From NaphS2 sp964588535 (GTDB lineage Bacteria > Desulfobacterota > DSM-4660 > Desulfatiglandales > Desulfatiglandaceae), in the NCBI GenBank assembly GCA_964588535.1, contig CAZPQA010000016.1:1-40985 (forward strand): DNA of 40,985 nt, written 5' to 3'. Below, piece after piece: positions 31,665 to 40,985 of the stretch (positions are counted from its first letter, which is position 1; each line of letters begins with the position of its first letter). The notes beneath the pieces were generated by a model that was not told where the DNA came from, did no database searches, and saw nothing but the letters and a program-made list of their open reading frames with translations. The translations under genes were made by a program, and so were the position numbers.

Positions 31665-32627
31665 ATGAAACTTGAAGAGATTAATAACATTACGGTTCTC
31701 GGATCGGGCATCATGGGGCACGGCATTGCCCAGAGTTTTCTCATGGGCGGGTACCCGGTGATGCTCTTTGATATCTCGGAGCCCATTCTGGCCACCGCCA
31801 AGGCCCATGTCAAAAAAAATCTTGAGCTCTTTTTTAAATCGGACCTCATCAAGGAAGAAGATATCGAAGCCTGCCTGGGAAAACTTACCACCACTACGGA
31901 TCTTGAAAAGGCGGTTTGTGAAGCTGATTTCATCGTTGAAGCGGCGCCGGAAGATATAAATCTCAAACAGGGGCTTTTTGAAAAGATCGAATCCTTTTGC
32001 AGCGAAAACGCCATCATCGCCAGCAATACGTCCTCCTTGACCCTTAAGGAGATTGGGGAAAGAGTAAAAAGAAAATCCAGACTGGTGGTGACCCATTGGT
32101 TTAACCCCCCTCATATCGTCCCGACAGTGGAAGTGGTGAAAAACGAAGGCACCAGCGATGAAACCGCCGACACCGCCTATAGCCTGATGGAAAAAATTAA
32201 GAAGTCCCCGGTCAAGATCAACTGGGAAATCCCCGGTTTCATTGTCAACCGCATCCAGATTGCCATGGTTCGCGAAGTGCTGAACCTTTACAAAAAGGGG
32301 GTTGCCAGCGCCGTGGATATTGATCGGGCCGTCCGGGGAAGTATGGGCTTCCGCCTGGCCAGCATCGGACCGCTCCTCACCATTGATCTGGCGGGCGTAA
32401 AGCTCTGGCAAAGCGTCTGTGCCAACCTGTTGCCCAATATTGAAAGCTCAACCACGGTTCCCGCCGCACTGGACGACCTGGTCGCAGAGGGGAACGACGG
32501 CATCAAAAGCGGCAAGGGATTTTACGATTATACGGTGGATTTTTCAGAAGAAGACCTGGACAAAGCCATTGAGCAGAGGGATCAGGAATTTCTGAACCGA
32601 CTGAAGAATCTCTATCTTGGGAAATAG
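31665..32627 (+). CDS. 3-hydroxyacyl-CoA dehydrogenase family protein
   Basis: 320 residues from ATG 31665, with AGGAG 7 bases upstream. The N-terminal Rossmann domain has GSGIMGHGIAQSFLMGG and the Asp after the second strand (LFDIS). SNTSSLTLKEIG is the substrate serine loop. VVTHWFNPPHIVPTVEVV holds the catalytic His and Glu, and PGFIVNRIQIAMVRE starts the C-terminal dimerisation domain. Oxidises an L-3-hydroxyacyl-CoA with NAD, as in beta-oxidation or 3-hydroxybutyryl-CoA metabolism. Ten bases after the ligase stop, so the two are one operon. It ends 14 bases from the convergent purF. Confidence 0.92.
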   Translation: MKLEEINNITVLGSGIMGHGIAQSFLMGGYPVMLFDISEPILATAKAHVKKNLELFFKSDLIKEEDIEACLGKLTTTTDLEKAVCEADFIVEAAPEDINLKQGLFEKIESFCSENAIIASNTSSLTLKEIGERVKRKSRLVVTHWFNPPHIVPTVEVVKNEGTSDETADTAYSLMEKIKKSPVKINWEIPGFIVNRIQIAMVREVLNLYKKGVASAVDIDRAVRGSMGFRLASIGPLLTIDLAGVKLWQSVCANLLPNIESSTTVPAALDDLVAEGNDGIKSGKGFYDYTVDFSEEDLDKAIEQRDQEFLNRLKNLYLGK

Positions 32628-32641
32628 AATATGATCCAATC

Positions 32642-34042
32642 TTACTCAAGACAGAATTTGGAGGTTTCCTTTTCGATGGGAACCGGGTACTTCCCGTTAA
32701 AGCAGGCAAAGCAGAGGTCTTGATCGGGGATGGCAGTGGCCTTTTTCAAATTGTCGATGGAGAGGTAGCCCAAGCTGTCCAGGCCCACAAAATCCCGAAT
32801 CTCTTCCACAGACTTGCTGGCCGCGATCAATTCGCCCCGGGTGGAAAAATCAATGCCGTAATAGCAGGGATAGGCGTGAGGGGGGCAGCTCACCACCATG
32901 TGGACCTCTGTGGCGCCGATCTCGCGAAGGGTTTTCACCCGGGTCTTGGCGGTGGTACCGCGAATGATGGAATCCTCCATGATCAATACCCGTTTTCCCT
33001 TCAGCAAATCCTTCACCGGATTCAGTTTCACCTTCACCCCGAAGTCCCGCATGCTCTGGGACGGCTGAATAAAGGTCCTGCCGATGTAGTGGTTTCGAAT
33101 CATGCCCATCTCAAGGGGAATCCCTGATGCCTGGGCGTAACCGATGGCTGCGTAATTTCCGGAATCGGGAAAGGGCATCACGAAATCCACGTCCATTGGA
33201 TATTCTTTGGCCAGAAGCTCCCCCTGCCGCTTTCGAAAGAGATAGACATTTTCACCGAATACATTACTGTCCGGCCGGGCAAAATAGATCAATTCAAAAA
33301 TACACTGACTTCGGCGGGATGAAATGCCCGAATGAATGCTCTTGATGCCCTCCTTATTGATGATCACAATCTCGCCGGGCTCGATAAACCGGACAAATTC
33401 CGCTTCCACCAGATCAAAGGCACAGGTTTCTGAAGCCAGGACATAACCGGAATTGAGTTTCCCCAGGCAAAGCGGGCGAAAACCATTGGGGTCCTTGGCG
33501 GCGATGAGACTGTCTTCGGTCATGACCACCACCGAGTAGGCGCCCCGAAGTTGACCCATGGCCTGGATCATGGCCTGTTCCACGCCGAGGTTCATTCGAC
33601 GGGCCATCAGGTGCAACACCACCTCGCTGTCCATGGAGGTTTGAAAAATAGACCCGTTTTGTTCCAGTTCCGAACGGATCTGGTGGGCATTGACGATGTT
33701 GCCGTTATGGGCGATGGACATGGAATGGCCCGAATGGCGCACACAAAAAGGCTGCGCATTGACCAACAGGGAAGATCCGGTGGTGGAATACCGCACATGC
33801 CCCAGGGCCATATCCCCCTTCAGCCCATCCAGGATCTGTTCATTAAATATCTCGGGAACCAGACCCATGGCCTTGTGTTCAACGACCTGTTTCCCGTCGG
33901 AAGCCACGATGCCCGCACTCTCCTGACCACGGTGTTGGAGGGCATAGAGGCCGAAATAGGTCAGTTTGGCCGCATCCTCATGACCGTAAACAGCAAAAAT
34001 GCCGCATTCATCCTTGGGTCGTCTGGATTCTGTTTCGTTCAT
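32642..34042 (-). CDS. purF: Amidophosphoribosyltransferase (glutamine PRPP amidotransferase)
   Basis: 466 residues. A 12-residue propeptide precedes Cys13 of D-E-C-G-I-F-A-V, the glutamine-hydrolysing nucleophile; NGNIVNAHQIR and QHRGQESAG complete that site. The PRPP-binding motif RVLIMEDSIIRGTT and cysteines in PPHAYPCYYGID and LCFACFNG, expected [4Fe-4S] ligands, identify the B. subtilis-type enzyme. It makes phosphoribosylamine, the first committed step of purine synthesis. It is downstream of carB on the same strand with a 53-base spacer made of repeated AATCA words. Confidence 0.97.
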   Translation of the reverse strand: MNETESRRPKDECGIFAVYGHEDAAKLTYFGLYALQHRGQESAGIVASDGKQVVEHKAMGLVPEIFNEQILDGLKGDMALGHVRYSTTGSSLLVNAQPFCVRHSGHSMSIAHNGNIVNAHQIRSELEQNGSIFQTSMDSEVVLHLMARRMNLGVEQAMIQAMGQLRGAYSVVVMTEDSLIAAKDPNGFRPLCLGKLNSGYVLASETCAFDLVEAEFVRFIEPGEIVIINKEGIKSIHSGISSRRSQCIFELIYFARPDSNVFGENVYLFRKRQGELLAKEYPMDVDFVMPFPDSGNYAAIGYAQASGIPLEMGMIRNHYIGRTFIQPSQSMRDFGVKVKLNPVKDLLKGKRVLIMEDSIIRGTTAKTRVKTLREIGATEVHMVVSCPPHAYPCYYGIDFSTRGELIAASKSVEEIRDFVGLDSLGYLSIDNLKKATAIPDQDLCFACFNGKYPVPIEKETSKFCLE

Positions 34043-34061
34043 TGGTCATCCCGTTTTCATA

Positions 34062-34095
34062 GATCATTCATCAATGGTCAATCAACAATCATCAA

Positions 34096-34104
<9 letters not shown>
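34062..34104. repeat. AATCA-word spacer repeat between carB and purF
   Basis: The spacer contains irregular tandem words: TCATCAATGGTCAATCAACA then ATCATCAATCAAAAATC. It is low-complexity and runs a few bases into the end of carB. Nothing else is seen in the short gap. Confidence 0.5.
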
Positions 34105-37335
<3,231 letters not shown>

Positions 37336-37346
37336 AGTTTTATAGG

Positions 37347-37374
37347 TTTAAAGTTTAAGGTTTAAAGTTTAAGG
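37347..37374. repeat. Heptamer tandem repeat at the carA 3' end
   Basis: Four consecutive heptamers, TTTAAAG TTTAAGG TTTAAAG TTTAAGG, span the carA stop codon and the short gap to carB. They encode the last few residues of CarA (T-L-N-F-K-P) and are probably a slippage-type spacer repeat. This could have replaced the original end of carA. Confidence 0.7.
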
Positions 37375-38509
37375 TACTTGAAGCCTTTTCCATCATCTGG
37401 ATAAAGCGGTCAAACAGGTACGCGGCATCATGGGGCCCGGGAGATGCCTCCGGGTGATACTGGACCGAGAAAAGGGGGTGCTTTTTGTGGACCATGCCTT
37501 CCAGGGTGTTGTCATTCAGGTTCAGGTGGCTGACTTCAATATCCGGGTCTTTCAAGGTATCATGATCCACACAGAACCCGTGGTTCTGGGAGGTAATTTC
37601 CACTTTGCCCGTTTTCAGGTCTTTGACGGGCTGGTTGCCGCCCCGGTGGCCGAACTTCAGTTTAAAGGATTTCCCCCCCAGGGCCAGGCCCAGCAATTGA
37701 TGTCCCAGGCAGATGCCGAAAATAGGCCGTCGGCCAATCTGTTTGTAAATGGTCTCAACGGCGTAGGTAACTGCCGCAGGGTCTCCCGGGCCGTTGCTCA
37801 GGAAAAGGCCGTCCGGGTTGAGCTTATCGATAACATCTGAACCGGTCTTTGCCGGGACCAGCAGCACTTGGCATCTCCGCATTTCCAGGGACCGAAGAAT
37901 GTTGTATTTGATGCCGAAATCCATGGCCACCACGCGATGGCGATTGTTCCCTTCCGGCCAGGTGAATGACGACAAATCTCTTGTAACGGGTACAGGCTTC
38001 CCATCATGCCAAAGAAGCGGCTCCTGACAGGTTACCTCCGTGACCAGGTCCGATCCTGTCATTTTGGGCGATGCTTTCGCCTTTCGAATCAGGGAAGCGG
38101 AATCCAGATCCTCAGTAGAGAGTACGCCCCGCATGGCGCCCGAAAGACGGATGTGCCGTGTCAGCGCCCGGGTGTCAATCCCCTCAATCCCGGGAATACC
38201 ATTTTCTTTCAGATAATCCCCGAGACTTTTCTGTGAGCGAAAGTTGCTGGGATAGGGTTGATACTCTTTCACCAGGAAAGCCTTCACCTGAATGCGGTCC
38301 GATTCCACATCGGCTTCATTGACCCCGTAATTGCCGATGAGCGGATAGGTCATGGTGACCATCTGACCACAGTAGGAGGGGTCGGTCAGGATCTCCTGGT
38401 AGCCAGTCATGCTGGTGTTGAACACCACCTCTCCTGTGGTTTCCCAGTGACCCGTAAATGAACGACCCTTAAAGATCGTGCCGTCTTCCAGAGCGAGTAT
38501 TGCTTTCAT
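37355..38509 (-). CDS. carA: Carbamoyl-phosphate synthase, small (glutaminase) subunit
   Basis: 384 residues. The N-terminal domain begins KAILALEDGTIFKGRSFTG and has EVVFNTSMTGYQEILTDPSY. The class I glutamine amidotransferase part has the nucleophile in IFGICLGHQLLGLALGG and the His-Glu pair in VQYHPEASPGPHD. It delivers ammonia to CarB. The carAB-purF order groups carbamoyl-phosphate and purine synthesis. The last residues are encoded by a heptamer repeat. A second, diverged copy of its first ~46 codons lies at 39703-39841, on the far side of the rhuM gene. Confidence 0.98.
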   Translation of the reverse strand: MKAILALEDGTIFKGRSFTGHWETTGEVVFNTSMTGYQEILTDPSYCGQMVTMTYPLIGNYGVNEADVESDRIQVKAFLVKEYQPYPSNFRSQKSLGDYLKENGIPGIEGIDTRALTRHIRLSGAMRGVLSTEDLDSASLIRKAKASPKMTGSDLVTEVTCQEPLLWHDGKPVPVTRDLSSFTWPEGNNRHRVVAMDFGIKYNILRSLEMRRCQVLLVPAKTGSDVIDKLNPDGLFLSNGPGDPAAVTYAVETIYKQIGRRPIFGICLGHQLLGLALGGKSFKLKFGHRGGNQPVKDLKTGKVEITSQNHGFCVDHDTLKDPDIEVSHLNLNDNTLEGMVHKKHPLFSVQYHPEASPGPHDAAYLFDRFIQMMEKASSTLNFKP

Positions 38510-38586
38510 TTCGGTTCTTTTCCCTGATTACCTTTTGTTTTTCAATTGAGTCTGATTAGCCCTAGGCGCATTTTTAGAGTCTATAA

Positions 38587-39624
38587 TTATCGTTTTTTAT
38601 CTTTTGATTGGGCAACCACAAGGGTTGCCCCTACCTGTTTCTGGGCGGTTTTAATGGTGTCCAGGTAGGCTTCTTCCACTGGGGACAGGGTTTTTACCTG
38701 ATATTTGCGGTATTCTTTTTCGGCCTTTTCTATTGCCTTGTCGTGGCTGATCTTCCCCGCGTCTTTGAGTATGCCTTTGCCAAAGATACCCGTAAATTTA
38801 TCCAGCTCTGCCACCCAGTCCCGCATCTGCATTCGGGTATGCTCCTGGGCTTTGATTTCTGCCAGATCAAAAAAGGCCGATACCATGCGGTTAAGACGAA
38901 ACAGCTCATCTTCGGTGAGGTAATTTTTGGCAATGGAGGTTTCTGCTTTGACGGGTATGGAACCGCTAAAGGTTGTAAGACCCATAAACTCTTTTTCGGC
39001 ATCGGCACGGGCGTGGATGGTTTCGGCGGCAGTCTGCTGATGGGTAGCGTAGTGCAGTTTGTTTTGCACGGTTTTGAAAAAGGTGATTGATTCTTTGCTT
39101 TTTGGGTTGTAATCCACACTCGTGGCGTATAGATCCAAAACCTGCCGATACAGCATCTTTTCACTGCTGCGAATATCACGAATACGGTCGAGTAGCTCTT
39201 TCCAGTAGTTTCCTCCGCCAGACTCTTTGAGGCGCGCATCGTCCATGGTAAAACCTTTGATGATATACTCTTTTAGTCGCTGTGTCGCCCATATTCTAAA
39301 TTGGGTACCTTGTTGTGATTTAACTCGATAGCCTACAGAGATAATGACATCGAGATTGTAATATTCTACATCTTGGGTTTGCGTTTTTCCTTCGATAGCG
39401 CCGTGTTGTGTGGTTGTCGCAAAATTTGCGACAACCACTTCTTTTGTCAATTCGCCCTCATTAAAAATATTATTAATATGTTTGCCAATGGTTTTTACAT
39501 CTCTACCAAACAGCATTGCCATTTGGTTACGATTTAACCAAACCGTCTCATCAAGAACATTTACTTTAAGTTTTATTTGTCCATCTTGATTTTGGTATAA
39601 TATTATTTCACCTTTGTTATCCAT
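38587..39624 (-). CDS. RhuM-family protein (virulence RhuM / type I RM-associated)
   Basis: 345 residues. RhuM-type opening (GEIILYQNQDGQIKLKVNVL, LNRNQMAMLFGRDVKTIGKH), the DVEYYNLDVIISVGYRVKS core with FRIWATQRLKEYIIKGF, and a helical tail. Such proteins are commonly found between genes of type I restriction-modification loci and in genomic islands; their function is not settled. The ATG at 39624 has GAGGGGGC about 10 bases upstream, inside the tail of an upstream frame. The last residues (QVGATLVVAQ) are the translation of a hairpin repeat at 38610-38634, so the original C-terminus was replaced. Confidence 0.88.
   Translation of the reverse strand: MDNKGEIILYQNQDGQIKLKVNVLDETVWLNRNQMAMLFGRDVKTIGKHINNIFNEGELTKEVVVANFATTTQHGAIEGKTQTQDVEYYNLDVIISVGYRVKSQQGTQFRIWATQRLKEYIIKGFTMDDARLKESGGGNYWKELLDRIRDIRSSEKMLYRQVLDLYATSVDYNPKSKESITFFKTVQNKLHYATHQQTAAETIHARADAEKEFMGLTTFSGSIPVKAETSIAKNYLTEDELFRLNRMVSAFFDLAEIKAQEHTRMQMRDWVAELDKFTGIFGKGILKDAGKISHDKAIEKAEKEYRKYQVKTLSPVEEAYLDTIKTAQKQVGATLVVAQSKDKKR
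38610..38634. repeat. GTAGGGG-type hairpin repeat inside the rhuM 3' end
   Basis: GGGCAACC, loop ACAAG, GGTTGCCC, then CTAC: an 8-bp perfect stem. It is the same unit as the right half of the 10852-10942 element. Here it is read as coding sequence by rhuM rather than lying after a stop codon. Confidence 0.8.
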
Positions 39625-39627
39625 TGG

Positions 39628-39705
39628 TTATTTTGCCCCCTCGATGTCAGACACGATCTCATCAATAGCGGTGCGTAGCTTACTTTGTTTCGCTACAATT
39701 CGGGT
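39628..39705 (-). pseudogene. 3' tail of an unidentified gene, probably type I restriction-modification
   Basis: A frame TRIVAKQSKLRTAIDEIV, then SDIEGAK and a stop, ends 3 bases before the rhuM ATG. The helical, charged C-terminal look resembles the ends of type I modification/specificity subunits, the usual upstream neighbours of rhuM. The 5' part is missing: at about 39703-39708 it is joined to the duplicated carA fragment. Confidence 0.45.
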
Positions 39706-39841
39706 AGGAAGGGTCGGTGAGGATCTCCTGGTAGCCGGTCGTGCTGGTATTGAACACCACCTCTCCCTCGGTTTCCCCGGGGCCCGTAAAGGAGCGACCC
39801 TTAAAAATCGTGCCGTCTTCCAGAGCGAGTATTGCTTTCAT
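39680..39841 (-). pseudogene. Truncated second copy of the carA 5' end
   Basis: 53-codon frame starting at ATG 39841. Codons 1-46 match the start of CarA with only four amino acid changes (His21 to Pro, Trp22 to Gly, Thr25 to Glu, Met34 to Thr in the order intact-to-fragment) and mostly synonymous base changes. After D-P-S-Y it runs into unrelated sequence and stops. The ~40 bases upstream of both ATGs are also similar. This marks a duplication or a foreign carA end carried in with rhuM. Confidence 0.85.
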
Positions 39842-39916
39842 TTGAATTCATTTTCCTGATTTCTTGTTTGTTTTCCTAAGACGGACGATGCCCGCAAGCC
39901 ACACGCTGTTGTTTTA

Positions 39917-40078
39917 AGGGCCTCGGCAAAAAATAAATGCGCAAGATTGCGCCGTATTTTGGTTCGTATACAAGGCGCATCCACCAGTGCATATTTGTGG
40001 ATATGTGCCGGTGGATGCAACGCAGTAGACGGACCAAAGGACAAGCTAGATTGTGTATTTATTTTTTGCCGAGGCCCT
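39917..40078. mobile_element. MITE-like element, copy 2, downstream of glnD
   Basis: 162 bp with perfect 22-bp inverted termini beginning AGGGCCTCGGCAAAAAATAA. The interior matches copy 1 (14844-15004) throughout, in the same orientation. Its right end is 3 bases from the glnD stop codon. Relative to copy 1, the terminal CGACAA/TTGTCG pair has become CGGCAA/TTGCCG, the central ACATCC/GGATGT pair has become GCATCC/GGATGC, and a G-U in the middle helix has become A-U, all preserving pairing. The rest of 39842-39916 holds the region upstream of the carA fragment and shows no gene. Confidence 0.85.
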
Positions 40079-40080
40079 AA

Positions 40081-40985
40081 TCACAGCACCGCCATCAAAC
40101 GACGTCTGGTTTCCGCCATGGCATCCGGTTCATAGATTTTCTCTCCGGCCGAATCCCGTACGTAGAAAACACCGGTCAATTTTTCCCCGTCACTGTTGAC
40201 CTTTGCCGTTCGAATGTCAAAATCCATTCTGAAGATCACGCATGCCAGATCATAGAGCAGGCCAACTCTGGCACCCGCCCGGATCTCAATCAAAGTAAAA
40301 AAGTCGCTCTCCTCATTGTTGATCACGACTTTTTCTTTGACCGGTCTTTCGTATGCTGCCAACATCCCGGCATCTCTTTTTTCCTGAATCATTCGATCCA
40401 GCTTCAGACGTCCGTCAAGGGCCTCTTTCAGATCATTTTTGGCTTTAACCCATTGTTCCGCTTCCCGGTAAACATCAGGGGGATTGGTCACTTCAAAGGT
40501 ATCAAAAGCCAGACCGTTTTTCAAAGTAAAGATACCGGCGGACAGTATCGCCATATTGTTCAAGGCAAAAACGCCCGCCATCTTGCTGAACAGGCCCGGT
40601 TTGTCATAAGTGACCTGAATGATCCGGGTAACGGGGACGTCTTTTCGTTTCTCCAGCCGCCACGCATGATTTTCTTCACCCAGTTCCAGAGCCAGGGAAA
40701 AATGAGCGACCATATCCGAAAGCGAGGTATTCAGGATATACCGGGAAGAAACCTGATCCAGAATGTGTTGAACCCCTTCTTCATCAAAATCCCTGATCAG
40801 GATTTTCCGAATGTGATCCCGCTTACCCGTGATCTTTTCTGTGGCATCGGGTGTTGCCAGGATTCCCCGCGCCAGGATACGTTGCACTTTGTGAAACAGC
40901 TCAGCCAGAAGCATGATCTTCCAGTCGCTACGCGCCATGGGGCCGGTGGCGAAACTGTCCGCGATGGTCAGCAGAAAAAGCATTT
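40081..40985 (-). CDS. glnD: GlnD, [protein-PII] uridylyltransferase, C-terminal part
   Basis: About 301 codons, open at the window edge, so the N-terminal nucleotidyltransferase half is outside. What is seen is the end of the HD domain (MLFLLTIADSFATGP) followed by two ACT domains. ACT1 starts RIIQVTYDKPGLFSKMAGVF and ACT2 starts FFTLIEIRAGARVGLLYDLA, with a TAKVNSDGEKLTGVFYV ending. The ACT domains bind glutamine and control uridylylation and de-uridylylation of PII, the nitrogen signal. It precedes carA on the same strand, with glutamine as the common theme. Confidence 0.93.
   Translation of the reverse strand, partial: MLFLLTIADSFATGPMARSDWKIMLLAELFHKVQRILARGILATPDATEKITGKRDHIRKILIRDFDEEGVQHILDQVSSRYILNTSLSDMVAHFSLALELGEENHAWRLEKRKDVPVTRIIQVTYDKPGLFSKMAGVFALNNMAILSAGIFTLKNGLAFDTFEVTNPPDVYREAEQWVKAKNDLKEALDGRLKLDRMIQEKRDAGMLAAYERPVKEKVVINNEESDFFTLIEIRAGARVGLLYDLACVIFRMDFDIRTAKVNSDGEKLTGVFYVRDSAGEKIYEPDAMAETRRRLMAVL

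Overview
The window looks like a chromosomal piece of an anaerobic Desulfobacterota (deltaproteobacterial) sulfate-reducer-type organism, probably from a draft or metagenome assembly. The reasons are a desulfoferrodoxin, a rubrerythrin, a C-X4-C (type II) rubredoxin and a hybrid cluster protein in one block, a TRAP carboxylate transporter beside acyl-CoA enzymes, an amphitropic anaerobe-style FeoA/FeoB iron uptake pair, and a 100-N scaffold gap. The taxonomic call is inference from gene content, not from a marker search.

Layout. 1-5126 (minus strand): a redox-stress island. In transcription order it runs: 72-aa conserved small protein, 57-aa winged-helix-like regulator, type II rubredoxin, rubrerythrin, desulfoferrodoxin, Cys-rich small protein, HEAT-repeat protein, hybrid cluster protein, and a cupin cut by the window edge. 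5579-8567 (minus): a TolC-type lipoprotein, a HlyD-type adaptor and a DUF3302/YiaW-like membrane protein, with a divergent MFS transporter at 8728. 8728-10855 (plus): MFS, a small unknown protein and TrmJ, coupled by ATGA overlaps. 10939-15254 (minus): alpha/beta hydrolase, SlyD-like PPIase, GreA, FeoB and FeoA. 15428-18668: an inositol-monophosphatase-like protein, a crotonase-fold protein lacking its glutamates, a CGGC-like protein and a BKACE (DUF849) enzyme. 18665-25706: an IS91-type transposase scrap, NagB, GlmM, then divergently YvcK, RapZ and a left-handed beta-helix protein, followed by a nucleotidyltransferase-like protein. Together this is an amino-sugar/cell-envelope precursor neighbourhood. 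26199-32627 (plus): DUF2059 protein, TRAP transporter DctP-DctQ-DctM, acyl-CoA ligase and 3-hydroxyacyl-CoA dehydrogenase, readable as an uptake-activation-oxidation module for a carboxylic acid. 32642-40985 (minus): PurF, CarB, CarA, a RhuM-family gene inserted next to a duplicated carA 5' fragment, and the C-terminal part of GlnD.

The most interesting non-coding features are three. (i) Two ~161-bp copies of an element with terminal inverted repeats (14844-15004 and 39917-40078) share a multi-helix fold with paired base changes, and both sit at the end of a minus-strand gene. (ii) A family of short hairpins with ends GTAGGGG...CCC, loop CTTGT and stems that differ but stay paired occurs at 10852-10942, 17262-17285 and 38610-38634; it supplies stop codons to two convergent genes and the C-terminal residues of RhuM. 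(iii) A rhuM gene with the tail of another gene, probably type I restriction-modification, is spliced into a duplicated carA 5' end. The 100-N gap at 4277-4376 is flanked by an exact 55-bp duplication and is almost certainly an assembly join, not biology. No rRNA, tRNA or CRISPR array was seen.
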